Below, piece after piece: positions 12,043-25,257 of a stretch of 64,000 nucleotides of DNA. The notes under the pieces are model-generated. The model was not told the DNA's origin and made no database searches. It worked only from the letters and a program-made list of their open reading frames with translations. Numbering within the stretch: the stretch's first letter is position 1; every line of letters begins with the position of its first letter. The position numbers and the translations under genes were made by a program. Source of the DNA: Phylloscopus collybita (lineage: Eukaryota > Chordata > Aves > Passeriformes > Phylloscopidae); NCBI GenBank assembly GCA_027886175.1, contig JAJNNQ010000137.1, positions 31,234,001-31,298,000 of the forward strand. The letters run 5' to 3'.

Positions 12043-15000
12043 TTGGGATGCTGGGGTACCCACTTAGAGCAGACAATGCTAACAGTAAATTCTCCCTGGT
12101 ACAAAACAGGCTTTTAGATCCCTATTACCCGTGTGGCTTTTCTTCACAGTAGCACTTATATATAAGAATAAATAATGTGGTCAAACTTTTTAATATTACA
12201 AACCTTACTTCAACACAAGATGATTCCACTTAGTTTGAACAAAGAGAATATAAGAATATAGGTTTCTGCTTCTCAATGGCATTTAAAAAGTATTCAGTGT
12301 TTTATTAACGATGCACCAAATATAAAAAGGCATTTCTTACAAGTTGAATTTCTTCAGCTTAGTCAGAAGTGGCAGCTGTTATGAGTATATATGCTCTTTA
12401 TCAACAGGGGAGAATGAAGAATGTATCTATTAAAGGGATAGTAGTGAAATTCTGTCTCAAACCCAGGATTAATATGTAGTTTTGTTCTTTGATAATTTAC
12501 AGTGATGGCAAGTCGATTTAATGAATCTACACTGTATATTTTAAATTGGCAAACATGTTAGATGAAGTTCCTGTGCACACACAGAACTGGATGAAGTGAA
12601 CCAACATTGTTTGTAGACCAGAATTAGGATCAGACTTGCAGACACCAGGTTTTTCATTTGGTTGGGTTTTTTCATTTGGTTGGGGTTTTTTCCTAGGAAA
12701 GTCGTACATTAAGACATGTGAAATGTGCCTAAGAAATTATCTACCCACATATTTTTTATCCATTTAATGAAATATTTTGTTTTTTATTCTTCCAAAATTA
12801 ATTTTATTATTTTAAAGAAGTTATAAATTACACAGAAAAAGACATTACACAATCTTGAATATAGCTGTGCCAAACTGCTGGCTATCACCTTCCCTAGTGT
12901 TTATGAGGGCTAGGAGCATGTCTTTTTGATAGTAGTAGATCCTGGGCTTCTGTATCATTGAGCTGTTTATGAAAATGAAATGTTTACAGTCAGTCCAATT
13001 TTCAAGATTAACAGTCATATGAGTTCCTGAAGTTGTAGTAGCCAAAGAACATATATATATAGCGAAGATATGTAAGATAATAGATTTATACAACATACTG
13101 AGGACATTTTAGCATAAAATAAGAATGCTATTTAGCAATTTCAAAGAGTTACATTAATCATAAAAGACATGCGCATACAATTAAATAGTATCCCTCAGTT
13201 AAGGAATATTATATTCCAATTATATTCCCATTTAAACTTAAATCTAGGAACAGCTTTGCTGAATATGAAAGAAAACCTTTGTTCTGCTTCATTTCTTGTT
13301 ATTATCAAGTCTTGTGTTTGAAGAACAGAAGGAAAAATTAACTGATGGAACTCATTGTCACAGATTATCATTTATGAGTTTCTCACGAACATGGGTTCAC
13401 GAAGGAGTTAAACAAACACTCAGGATGGGTTTCCAAGCTTACAAAGAAGCTTGATCCAGATGTTGCCTGTAGTTCAGTCAGTCTCAAAACTACTAACTGC
13501 CAGATGCTGACAGGAAGGGATCATGCTATAAGCAGAGGAGGAAAGTGCCTCTTTGTGTACAGATTCCCATGCTCTTTTGCTATCTGCTCCTGGAGACAAG
13601 ATGTGCACCTAGGCTGACATTAAATGTTTAGTGCAAAAATAACACCAAAACTTTTCCTTGGCAGAGAAGTTTGAAAAAGAACCTCCCAAAGCTGTTTTAT
13701 TCCTCTCATTTTAATATAAAAAATATGAGATTAAACGGCTCCTGGAGAAGGCCATTCCTCTACTAACTATTAAAGAAGACTGAATAACTTATATTAAGAC
13801 TACAACCTGATCTAAATGATTCTCCATAGTTCATCTATTCAGATTGGAACTTAAATTCCATGGAGCAAAAGCATAGCAAGTTTCTTATGCCAACAAATGT
13901 TTATATAATAAAGGTATGAATGAGGACTTTTAGATAGCCTGTGAATGATCAAGATGTAGGATAGCCTCTCATAATAACAAACAGGACTGTGTTACAAATA
14001 AACTCCAAGTAAATTAACCTCTATATCCTATTACAGAGTTTCTTGCCTGTTCCAGTGAAATGTTCGGCAGTTTTGACTGTCTGGTTCCTGGCTGCCTGCT
14101 GCTGGGGCTGCAGGCTGTTTCAGCCCCTCCTCTGTTCCTTGACTCTGAGGTGAAAGGGCGGTCTGTAGGGAGAGCTTAGCTCCGCCTGCCTCCTCCCTCC
14201 TTCACAGAGCAAATTCTTCCCAGGAGCTCTGCAGGCAACACTTCTCTGGCTTGTTTGTTTTGTCAAAGATTAAAACAAGAAACTGAAAAAAGTTGAAAGA
14301 TTAGGTCTCTATTTTTTCCCCCACTCAAGTCCAAGCAATAGACTTTCTCATTTGTTTTTATTTGTTTACCTTTCAAAAATTCAATTTAGTCCCATAACCT
14401 CATATGGAAATGAAAGGTCTAAATGCAATACATTTTCTTCCTCAAAGTGCTGATTGCTTTGGCTTGCATGTTGCACTTCAGGTTCATACCTTGGCATCAT
14501 GGTCTGGTATCAATATTTTCCAATTTTATTTGTAGCAACTCAGACTTTGTTTTCTTCCCTACAGCTAATATTCCCTATGTGACCTTGGTGTGTCACCTAA
14601 GAGCCAATCTTTTGGCTTTGAAATTAGGGATGATGCTTTCTGTGATCCTTTTGTTTTCATTTTCTTCAGTAAACTACACAGAGAGGTTCTCTTGTCCATC
14701 CTCATCCATCCTTAGTCACCATCTTCCAGACAGAAAAGATTATTGATCTTGTCCAGGCTGGAAAGAAGGACATGAGAGACTGTGAGTGTTATGTCATTTC
14801 AAATGTTGGTAGATTCTCAGACAGAGCTGTTATGTTTAGGCCATGGGAGTATGTAAAGGGCACTTTAGTAGCAGAGTAGAGGAAGGGCTTTTTCACTTTT
14901 CTGTCCTTGTATGTTAAGCAGGGACCTTTTAAAAGGTAGATTCAGAACCAATATGATTAAGTTAATTAAAAACCATAATTTTTGATTGCTGAAATTCCTT

Positions 15001-16299
15001 CACTGGAATGTCAGGTTATGTTCATCAGAAGAATGACATAGCAATGAAATAAAATTAAGAAATTGAGAGTGTTTCCAAGGAATTTGCTGTAAGAGTCAGC
15101 TTTATCTAAGTGGGAGGTGTAGTGCACAACATTAATTTATCTTGCAACTATGACTCATGGCATCTTCCTCCTCTGGTTTATACTAGTCCTGCACCCTTCA
15201 ATCCAGTGGAAGTTATTCCATTTGAAGAGGATTGTGATCTAACTCCTGCTTAATGAAGAAAGTGCTTACTAATTTTCTTGGAGAATAAAAATATACTTTG
15301 AGAAGGTCCTCAAAACTCAACTTGAAAATTTGGACAGGAGACTCTGCCAAGTAGTTTTCATTGTATGTAATATAGAAGTTAGTTTCTGGATATTACAGAG
15401 GATGTTCTCTACCAACTTTAAATTCTCAATTTAAGAAGTCACACTGCATCACTGAGAAGGGAGGGGCTTGTTAAGAATATACCTGGCAAAAAAAAATCTA
15501 TATTTTCTGCCAGTTCCTTCCTTTTTTTTTTGAAAGAATAATAATAAAAAAATAAAAGTATTTACAGAATTTTTGCAGGAAAGCAGTAGATAGATGCAGA
15601 AATATTGGGCACTCACTACCACAGCAGTAAATGTGCATGCTAATTTATATCAGATTCCCCTTCACAAGAAGTCTTAAGTTCAGGCCATGGTTTGCCATGA
15701 TTCTCTTCCGACACACATTATTAATTTTTATTTTCTGGAAAAACAGAAGGAAAAGACAGTGCACATAAAGGTCTTCCCCTGACACAAATCACATGTGTTT
15801 GACTGGACCTGAAAACTTAGAAGCCTTCACAAGCTTCTCTCATCTTAGGTCTTGTAGGTGTATGCCTCACAGGCCATAAGATCAGCTGTTCCTGTTTGCT
15901 GCTCTTTGACTGAATTCCACTTTTATCACTGACACATTTATTGCTGAGTCACACTGGTAAATAAAATATAATTACCTTCACTCAGGTGCCTTGAAGGAAC
16001 TCATTTGGAAACTAAATACAGATGTTTTCTTTCTTGCTTTGCTTTCTTCTGGTTTTGTCCACGCTATGTGGAGATTCCAATTTTTCCATTTACATGGAAT
16101 GCTCATGTCTAGATGATAGTGTGTGTCACACACATAATATCTGCGTGAAATGATACCTTGATTTATGCTAAGACAAACCCATGGTTTTATGTGTTTTTTT
16201 AAATCTGTGAGTGCATTTCTTTTTCACTCCTGTTTCTGAAGCCAAGATTTTAGGTAGAGATATTGCTGTGGAGAATAAGGTCATGGAACAATACAGTCT
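12043..16299. other. Unassigned AT-rich DNA
   Basis: No repeat family or gene is assigned with confidence. A locally GC-richer patch lies at about 14080-14240. A short stretch at about 14575-14605 resembles a MIR SINE core but is too degraded to annotate. A small palindrome GTGTGTCACACAC lies near 16119-16133. The 107-codon frame at 14423-14746 shows no recognisable motif. Confidence 0.45.
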
Positions 16300-16386
16300 G
16301 AAGATGTCCTTGCTCTTTGCAGGGCTTTTAATCTAGATGTCCTTTAAAAGGTCCCTTCCAAGTCAAACTATGCTATGATTCTATGA
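16300..16386 (+). mobile_element. CR1 LINE 3' tail fragment
   Basis: The text AAAAGGTCCCTTCCAAGTC followed by CTATGATTCTATGA matches the last part of the CR1 3' untranslated region and its terminal octamer repeats. It is a severely 5'-truncated copy in plus orientation. The upstream edge is approximate. Confidence 0.75.
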
Positions 16387-19300
16387 ATGTACAGGTCAGC
16401 AAAAATCAGTTTGTCTCAGACTAGGAGAGAGTGATTCCCATTGAGGACTCTGCTGTCTGGCAAAAATATCGTGTTTTAAATTTTTTAGGTTTTTTTTTTT
16501 TCTTTAATTTACTGCTGATTTACAATAATTTTGCCACAGGACAAACAGAATTTTCTACTTTACTACCTAAAGTATGTAAAGGATGAGATTAATGACTTTG
16601 TGATGACCAGCAACTGTCCCTTTCATTTGCATTGCCATGTATACCTATGTCAAAGGGTAGCTGCCTAAAGTTCAAAGGCAAAGTGTCAGCTGGCTACAAG
16701 TGGCATTGCTCAGATGTTGATCTGATACCATAGGATCTCCTTAGGAGCCTCACAGCTTAGGTGGTTCTATGGTTATAAACCCAGGCAAAGGTTCCTCCCA
16801 AAGAACCAGGCCCACCTCCTCCTTTATGTGCACACTAGAAATTGTTGAGTTTTGAGATTAGAATGCCACACAGCTTCCCAGACACAATTCAGAAGGGCGA
16901 CAAGAGTGGGTCAGCAGCGTTAAAACTACAGGGACAAGACTTCCCTTCATGTCAGCAGCATGGATCTAACTACACTGACTGAGCTACAAGCATCAAATTG
17001 GGTCTTACAGAGCACCTAGACTAAGGCTAGACTTAACACTGAAGGTGATTAGAGTCTACTGTACTGAGCTGCCTCCATTCATGGGATGAGTTAACACCTC
17101 TCCAAAATCCTGGTGCAGTTGTCAAATAACGGGTGTCCCTTTTGTTCCCTCTGCTATTTTGGTAGTAATCTCCAAGAAGTAAGTAATGAGTTTTCTTGGG
17201 CTGCCATTTCTAAAATTCCATACAGTAAAGTTAAGCAAATGGGTCTCTGTAAACAGATGACTAAACCAAAACACATTTTCTACAGATAATTTAGACTTGA
17301 AGTGTAACCAAGGAATAAAGAGCAGACATTTCTCTCCATACTCCCAACTGGAGACAGACAGGGAAAAAACTTGTCATCAGAGACCTATCATTCAATAAAT
17401 CAGGAAAAGATCTGACTTCAGTCCTGAGAAGTAGGGCATTACAAACAGAATTGTTCTGTACTGATGACTGTAGTGAGGACTGGCAGACCTTGACAGCAGT
17501 AAATGCCAGGCATTCATAATATTCCTTGTGGGATGAAACTGACTGCTTAACAAAATTAGCAGGACTGTTCCAAAACTCCTTCCCAGAACTCAATATCTGA
17601 CCATACCCTGAATGCTGGGACCACACATGAACATGTTGCTCTGCTGTCTCAAAGTGACAAGACAAAATTATGTTGGAATCATCACCCAACCAATAAATCT
17701 TACTGTCAGCTGGGTCTCTTTGTTGGTGGTTATTTTTGGTTTTTGTTTGTTTTACTCCTAGCATGCTGTCTTGGATAACTGCATTAAGATGACAATATTA
17801 TTTTTGTCTTTAAAAAGTATTTTTGTTCTCCCATGTGACTGTGAACAGTGGGCATATGTGGAGGCTGGAGGAAGGAATGAAGTAAATTGTTCTTGTCACA
17901 CTGTTCATTTATCATCGATGACTTAGGCATATTTGCTCCCTGTATGCTCTGTGTATATCCACTGGCTAGAAATCTCTCAAATATAGGAGGGAAGCTCTGT
18001 TTATGAAATGAGGAGAAGAAAAGAGAAACATTGTCAGGATCTTTGGCATTGTTTATTATCTCTGATAGACTACATTTGGTATTTTAGTGTTTGGCCTATG
18101 AGAGTTTGTCCATCTGGTAAATTCACCATAAGTGCAGCTGCATCTGGACAATATTGAAGAAATTTGGTTTAATATTAGAAATTTTCATGGAACTGGAATA
18201 AGCTGTACTGGTGCAAATCACAACTCAGAGCAGCTTTGTCTAACTCTGCTAGAGGCTGGCAGTGATACAGCTGTTCTGGTGGAGAGCAAGCAAAAGCTGA
18301 AGCCACAGGAAATCCACAGGGCAGTTCCAGTCCTTGCCTGAGACACTGCGAATGACAAGTGTTTTGCAAAGACTGATCCAGTAGACAGAGAAGACAGCTA
18401 TGCAACAATAACATGTGATGTTGTTTTTGATCTATTTTTCATAAAAATTTTTCATAAGACAGAAAAAGAACCTTGAGATTAACACATATTTGTAAGATGT
18501 GTTTAAGTGAACCTTTCTTGAGAGAATTACCCGTACTGCCTCCTTAAAAAAAAACCACTTGAGAAGAAAGGGAAACATCTCTGTGTCTCAGAGTAAACAT
18601 TCCCTGCTGGGCTCCTGGCAGGCACTGAGCCCACCCCTTCAGAAAGAAATCAGATCCTGAAGCAAACTAGGTAAAGGAAAAAAAAAAAAAACAAACTTAA
18701 AATCCCAACCTAAAAAAGCAGCTGTTAAAATATTTGGGCTTTTCCCCTCAGCCTAGTGCTATGCATGTGATCATTTTCGTTGTTTGGCTTGTGCTAGAAC
18801 CCTCAGACCCTCTGTGAGGGAATGTTAAAGAGAATAACATGGAGCATTCCCATATTGTTCATCTCACCACCGTCCTCTTCATCACTGCCTTCCTCTCCAC
18901 ATTCTTGGAGGACAGTCGTAAAATTTATTGCATAATTTTTTGGGGCTGTTAGCCAAGTGTGCAGTTACAGCTTGGTTTAATGAAGAAATCAGAGTGATTC
19001 TTTTATGTAGGTCACATCAGTTTTTGATTCTGAATCTCATAAAGTTCTAACCTTTCTGAAAAGTCAGCAGTGTATCTACTGCTTTTTTAAAAAAATCACT
19101 TTCTTGAATGCTTCTGAGTGTTCTTTATGCCTGCAAATGCCATTGGTCTTTTACTGATAAATTGTCAGAAAAAAACTTTGTTTGAATATGGCCTTTGGTG
19201 AAATCTATCGTTTTGCAGCAGTGTTTTCCAATAGGATTCATAAATACAGTCTGAGCTCCCAATTGTTTTAAGAGTGGCCATGCTGGAAAAGGAGCAATGG

Positions 19301-22124
19301 GTGATTTGATGTTCCTTTTTTTGCCTCTCATCATTATTCATATTGATAGGAATTACCTGAAAATCCCATATTCACAGCCCACCAGAGAACAAGGTTATGC
19401 TGGCTCAGAGTTTTGAATTTTTATAGAATTATCTGAAATACTTACTTCACTAAAAGGGAGGAGCCTGATGTCTATAATGCTTACCAATCTATTTCTTTTT
19501 CTTGGTAATGGGACAGCATTCAAGTCTGTGGATATTGGCTACTGCTCTCAGAATGCCATATCTCTGTGACCACAGCACAGCTGCTCAGTACAACACTCTC
19601 TTGTTACTGTCAGCCTCCAGGTTTACTCCAGGCCCAGCCACCCTTCCTCCCCTTTCCTCTAAAGGAATCCTCATCCCCACATGTGATATTTTAAATCAAT
19701 TTGTAGTATTTTAGAAACCTTCCTTATCTTTCTCTGACTCAGTATCAACAGAGTTAATGCAAGACTTGACTAATATTCTCAAAGTACATTTTTAGATATT
19801 AAATGAAAATTATTCCTAAGTAGTACAGCATTTCATCCCTGATCAAGGTTTTCATGTCCTTGAAGACACAAATTGTTCAAAGAATTTTTTAACCTGTTGA
19901 AAGGTTATATGACCCTCAACATCTTTATTTCTCAAGTAAAATAAGGAATATACAATGAAAAGGGTACAAAGTCTTCATTGCTCAAGGATAGGAGTTCCCT
20001 CTGCCAAAGTGCAATGCTAAAGTGTGCAGGAACTGTATTTTTCCCAGTATTGGCCCAAAGCTCAGAAATGAGCTCCTGCAGGGACTTGGGACCATCACAG
20101 GCTGCATTACCTTCTAGTGTGCAAAACCAAAATATTTGGGTTCCCTAAATTATAAAAGCACAGCAACACTAAATGCTTTATATTAAAACAAAACAATAAA
20201 AATCCCAATAATGCCAGACACAAACATATAAAACCCTACTGAAACAAAGCCTTTGCTGTGGTCTGCTTTTCTTCTGAGATTGGTGGAATGACAAATAGTG
20301 TGGCAAAAAATGGCAGTCACATGAATTATTTCTAATAAAAAAAATAGAATTGGCCAGTTGTCTGTCCTCTAATGTCATGTCTGTCATGCCTACTGTTAAA
20401 CATGTCCCCTCTCCTGTCTTAGTTCCTAATGACTTTTGGACAGCATCCTGTTCTGTGTGATCCCCCAAACCATGCCTGGACTAATGCCCAAAGGTTTAGA
20501 ATATGCAAGGAAGCATGTTAACACTTATAAAATGGGTAGTCATAGGCGAATTCCCCACCTCTATGTAATTTTCTTGTGTAGATATAGAGTAAGAGCCAAT
20601 GTAGTCTATTAGAAAATAAGATGCACCAGAAATGAGAAAAAGGGCAGACTCAGATGAAAAGAGCAAGTTCAGCAAAGTTTATAGCATATTACTGAGGCAG
20701 AAATTCAGATCTAGGTGTTTAATATCACACTGCAGGCAAAATAGCATTATCTGCATCATCTGGAGGTGGGATGCCAACATAATGAAGCACTGTTTATTAA
20801 ACCTTTTGAAGAAGAGTTGGAAGGAATGCTATTCCCTCTACATCTGTCCAGGGAAATGCTCCAAAAAAAGTTATAGGCTGCATGAAGAATCCTAATTTTC
20901 TCCCTAGTGCGATGCAGAATCGTGCTCTTCTCCACCCTGGATTCTCTATTCACTCCTCACTGCCTACACAGCCTCCCCATGTGCACCTGCTTTTTGAGGT
21001 TGGCCCTAGCAGTAAATGCCTGTGAGATCAGGATTGCAGAAAGCAGCAGCTCCTAAGACCAGGACTGTAGCAAGCAGTGGTTCTTATTTCAAAGCAGGTT
21101 TGTCAAAACTGTGATGTTGGTATTTTATTGGGTAGAGGATTTACAATGGTACCTTCCATTATTTTCTTGGAATCAACTAGAACTGAATTATGGGGAACCA
21201 GCACTGTAAAACTGAAAAGTGTCAGTGAATTGCTAGGAAATATTCATAAAGCAGCATTATCTCCTGAGGTTCAGCAAAAATCATGCCCTGACATAGCTGT
21301 TAGAGTGGTCTGGGTAGCAAGAATGACCTCCTATAACTGAAGTCCCAGCAGCTTCTTAATTGAAGTGCTCCTTCAGTCTCTGGTAGCCAAGTGCCACTTC
21401 CAAAAATTACATTAGCCAAACTCCTTATCCTTGCATTTCTTCCTTCTGCAATGTTTGCATGCCAATGTAGCATTTTTGCTGAACATGAATTTACTGAGCA
21501 AGATAAGGAGGCACAAATGTTTTTTGTTGCTGTACATGCAGGATGACTATAGGTACCTTCTAGTCACGAGGCAGTGTTGATCTAAAGCATCTGTGCAGTT
21601 CCATCCCTCCCACTTGAGGATCTGGTTTGTCCCCACTCCTCAGGCCACAGCTGCATTTTGCAGAGGCAGCCACAAAGCTTTTCATCAGTTCTAAACAACT
21701 GTTTGTTATCTTTGCTTCTTTAACTGAACTGCTGGGTGAGTTGAGTCCATGTGATTTCATTATGTTGTAGTGAAACATGAAAATTTGTCCTTAGAGGTGA
21801 CAACAATAAAATAACCTCCTCACTGTTTCTTTTGTGTCAGAAAAACTAAACAACTGTTTTGACTGGGACTTTTTTATACAATTTGTTAACATCTGGTTGT
21901 AAAACAGACATTTTTATAAAACAACAGGTTTATAATTTTATTCTAGAATGTTGCCTTCCCTTCCCCCTCATTTTTGCTAAAGTAATCTGTATTTTCCAGC
22001 AGCAATAGGGAAACTGTGCCCTGAAGCAATCCCATAAACACTTGCAAAAAGCATAATTTTTCACAGTCATATATTCATAAGGCAAAAACTGGGTAGCTTC
22101 ATGCAGCAGTAGCGAAGGGCTGCA
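16387..22124. other. Unassigned AT-rich DNA
   Basis: This holds the longest open frame of the window, on the minus strand at 17291-17764 (157 codons). It shows no recognisable domain, signal or repeat and is treated as a chance frame. Poly-T (about 16490-16502) and poly-A (about 18679-18691) runs are present. Nothing else is recognised. Confidence 0.4.
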
Positions 22125-22370
22125 GACAGGCTGTCTAGTGGATTGTGCACTAGGCTGGGATCCAGGAATGCTTGAATCCTGGTGCTGGCGCTTCCACCAG
22201 CGTGCTGTGTGGTCTGAGCAAGCCGCAGCTCTGTCTCGCAAGTTGCCCATGTGTAATAGGAGGATAATAATATTTGCCTGTTTCACAGGAGTCAACACCC
22301 CTGTGTTAATGTTTTTGCAGGACTTTGAAAAGCTAAGGAACTGCCAAAGTGTTAAAGCTTCTACCAAGCA
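22125..22370 (+). mobile_element. Ancient MIR/CORE-type SINE (tRNA-derived)
   Basis: The order of landmarks follows the MIR consensus as I remember it. There is a tRNA-like head with an A-box-like TAGTGGATTG (22136-22145), then a B-box-like GCTTGAATCC (22170-22179) followed by TGGTGCTGGCGCTTCCACC. The core resembles GCTGTGTGACCTTGGGCAAG (here GTGCTGTGTGGTCTGAGCAAG, split by changes). Next come the CCCATGTGTAATAGGAGGATAATAATA segment equivalent to the MIR CCATCTGTAAAATGGGGATAATAATA block, and a TTTGAAAAGCT-like 3' part. MIR elements predate the split of mammals and reptiles, so this would be one of the oldest features here. The open frames on both strands over it are not genes. Family name and edges need a library search. 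Confidence 0.75.
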
Positions 22371-23228
22371 AGGCATTTGTCTATGCATTTAGAGTAGAAC
22401 TTGCTTTAGTGAGCAAAAACATTTCAACCCTTTGCAGAACCCTGTTGGATATTCCGTGATTTCAATTTATATGAGTCAAATGAGAAAGAATTTTTTAAAA
22501 GAGGACCAAAGCAGAGGTTTTGCACTTTCTGTGCACTTCAGTGGACTTGCTTATCCCTTTGTCATATGCTCTGTACTTTACATGGTACACTAGCCAACTG
22601 CTAGATTCCCAGATCCACTACTAAATTTAGACAATCTGTTGAACTCATATGGTCTTTGCTCATCTGACATTTATGCAGTGAATCTTTTCAGTAAAGCTAA
22701 ACTAGATGACATTACAAGATATGCAAAATAAAATCAGGATAATCTAGGATAAAATTGCCACAGTCAAGGGCAATGTTAGTTCTATCCTCTTGAGCTATCA
22801 AAGCACTAAGCCTTCCAGAGGCAGAGAGTATTTGCTGTAATGAAGGGAGTCCTGTGTTTAACCTGACACAGACATGAAAATGCACTTTGAAAGAAATTCT
22901 TTGCACAAGTTCTGTACAATACATAGTGTGGAGCTCTGGGAGAAGAGAAGAGCTAATTTTAATTTTTTAAATGGAAGATCCTCCTCGCCTCCTCTCCACA
23001 GTACAGCTCCATGAGCAGACAAAGCTATATGTGAATGCCGGTTGAATTTCTAGAGCCATTTTGTCAACATGACAAATGTTTCAAAAGCCATGAAACATTC
23101 TGTTTAAAGGTTTCTGTTATGCCATTTTTAAGCACCTTTCAAACACCAGAAAGCTATAGTTAGTCTTAAGAAGCAATGCCCAATATCTTTCATATGAAAG
23201 CAGCATCTGCCCCTGTGAGTCCTTTTGA
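22371..23228. other. Unassigned AT-rich DNA
   Basis: No gene or repeat family is recognised between the SINE and the following LTR. Confidence 0.5.
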
Positions 23229-23675
23229 TGTCTTGGGAAGGCTGACCTGAGACTGGACAGAGCTAGAGAATAAAGTAGGTATTTATTGAAAGGCCCTTGA
23301 GGTACACCTTGGGCAGGACAAGAGCCTGACCAAGGCTACACCCAAGGTGGACTAAAAATGGTCACAAAAAATGGATGACCGGTCATGAGGTCCTACACTT
23401 TTATAGGTTTTCGTCCATTTGCATATTGGGGCTTAATTGTCCAATTACAACTTCAGGTTGTGAGGTCTCATCCTTCTTGTTCCTCCCTTCAGCCACCGTT
23501 GTTTATGCTTTTGGGCCTGAAAGTTGTACCTGCTGTCCTTGGTCTTCATCAGGAAAAGGATTTGTTTTGTCTACCTACTCTGTGAAGGGAGCTTACTGGC
23601 ACTTAGTATGAGGCTCAGAACTACACCCCTAGGCAGCACAGAATCTGGAAAACATGAAAGCTAAAACTTAAGACA
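23229..23675 (-). mobile_element. Solo LTR of an endogenous retrovirus, minus strand, with TATA box and poly-A signal
   Basis: Read on the minus strand, the segment starts TGTCTTAAG at 23675 and ends CCCAAGACA at 23229, so TGTCTT/AAGACA form short terminal inverted repeats. A TATA box, CTATAAAAG, lies at 23398-23406 (complement). An AATAAA signal follows about 118 bp downstream at 23282-23287 (complement), in the layout expected of U3, R and U5. A TATGCAAAT-like octamer sits upstream of the TATA box. No gag, pol or env sequence adjoins it, so it is a solo LTR. No convincing target-site duplication was found. The small plus-strand frames at 23375-23611 are antisense to the LTR and not coding. 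The retroviral class (ERVK-like is possible) is not established. Confidence 0.72.
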
Positions 23676-24890
23676 TTGCTTTCTCTGCTTCAATCCAATG
23701 GAACCTTTATTCTTAGGACTTTTCTCTAATGCAAATAACCTTAGAAATGCAAAAGAAAAATTATATTAGCTTAATTCAGATTAAGCATGGCCAGCTTGTC
23801 AGTTCAACTGTCTTACAGGACAGTCTGGTGAATACATTGCACTGGCTCTGACATGCCTTGGCAGCTAACATTGGGAACACAGGAGAGATGAATGACTGAG
23901 GAATAAGAGAAATACTGCATTTTTTTAGGGATCGGTAGGTATGTACTTTAATTCATTTAGATACCTATAGTCTTAATAGGGCTATGACAAGCTATATAGG
24001 CATTTTCCAAGTTGTAGGCTGAGTAGCAAGCAGGTCATAACTCCTTTAAGTTTGAATAAAGGTGCAGTTACATGTGTTGAGATCAGTCAGTTGAGCCAGC
24101 CCCTCTTCTGGCTGCACATATACTGAGTCCAATATGAGGGAGGGGTAGAAACCCACTGCCCTGGGTAAAAAAGGATGAAAGCTCTGTATATTTTTCACAG
24201 ACACCAGTCAGCTCTGATTCAGCATAACCTGAAGTCATATCCTAAGAAACACCTCAATAGGGAAGAAGAAAAAAGTCCTTAATTTGAACAAATCCCAGAG
24301 AGAGGCACAAAGTTTAGAAAACTAAAGAATCACTAGTGTTTTTATGAGGTTGTAAAGATCTTGTGACAACCAAGATTCTTGGTTGGGAGCTACATTCAGG
24401 CTGAAGAGGTGAATTACAGGGGGCAAAAGAAAGTTTGAAACCTAATCTAGATGTTAATTGAAACTGGTTTGTTTGTTTCCTTTTGGCACATCTGTATCTT
24501 TAGATGCTTTGCTTTGTCTTTAACATACTTCATTTTAGTAAATATAAACTTTTGTTGTTATGGTAGTTGAGTTCAGAATGGCTTCAATGTGGCTGCATAA
24601 TGTTGAGGTCTCCCATTTCTTGGAAAGAGCCAGTCCCTAAATTTTATTGTGCTTTACAGTGCTTTTCTCCCTATTCCAAATCTATTTTGTTGTGAAACAG
24701 CAGAATACAGCACCAGCCTGTGCATCAGCACCAGCCAAGGCTGCTGTCTTGGCTTGCAATGATGTGCCATGTAATGTCTGAACCCCAAAGATTCCTGCAA
24801 ATTCCTATTGCAGCTCTTTCATTGCCATGTTGATGGGCAGGGGAGTTGCTTTCCCCAAAGCTCTGGTTGTTTTTATCACATTATTTGCCT
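23676..24890. other. Unassigned AT-rich DNA
   Basis: No gene or repeat family is recognised. Confidence 0.5.
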
Positions 24891-24950
24891 TAGAATGACA
24901 GAATCTTTTAGGCTGGCAGAGACACTTAAGGTTATCCAATCTAAGGACCC
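24891..24950 (-). mobile_element. Probable CR1 LINE 3' tail remnant
   Basis: TAGAATGACAGAATC, then TTTTAGGCTGGCAGAGAC and AAGGTTATCCAATCTAAGG, follow the inverted CR1 3' end (AGAATCATAGAATC, TTAGGTTGGAAAAGACC, AAGATCATCGAGTCCAA). It is short and diverged. Confidence 0.5.
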
Positions 24951-25135
24951 CAGGGAGACATTTGCAATTACCACATTGGAGTATTATCTATAGGAAGGGA
25001 GTTGGAACAGATAACTTTAGTTATTTGATATTTAATAATATTGCATACATATACAATACAGTATTTTGTATAACTATATATGAATGTATATAATTTACCT
25101 GTAACTCATATAAAATATATTGAACTATTAAAATA

Positions 25136-25257
25136 ATAGAATCATGTGTTGGAAGGGACCTTAAAGATCATCTACTTTCAATGCTCCTGCCATAAGCAAG
25201 GATACTTTCCACTAGATCAGGTTGCTTAAAGGCCCATCCAACCTTGAAAACTTCCAA
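25136..25257 (-). mobile_element. CR1 LINE 3' tail fragment
   Basis: The plus strand shows the inverted CR1 3' end: ATAGAATCATGTGTTGGAAG, then GGACCTTAAAGATCATCTA, then CTTTCCACTAGATCAGGTTG and GGCCCATCCAACCTTGAAAA. It is about 120 bp and truncated upstream, as most avian CR1 copies are. Confidence 0.9.
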
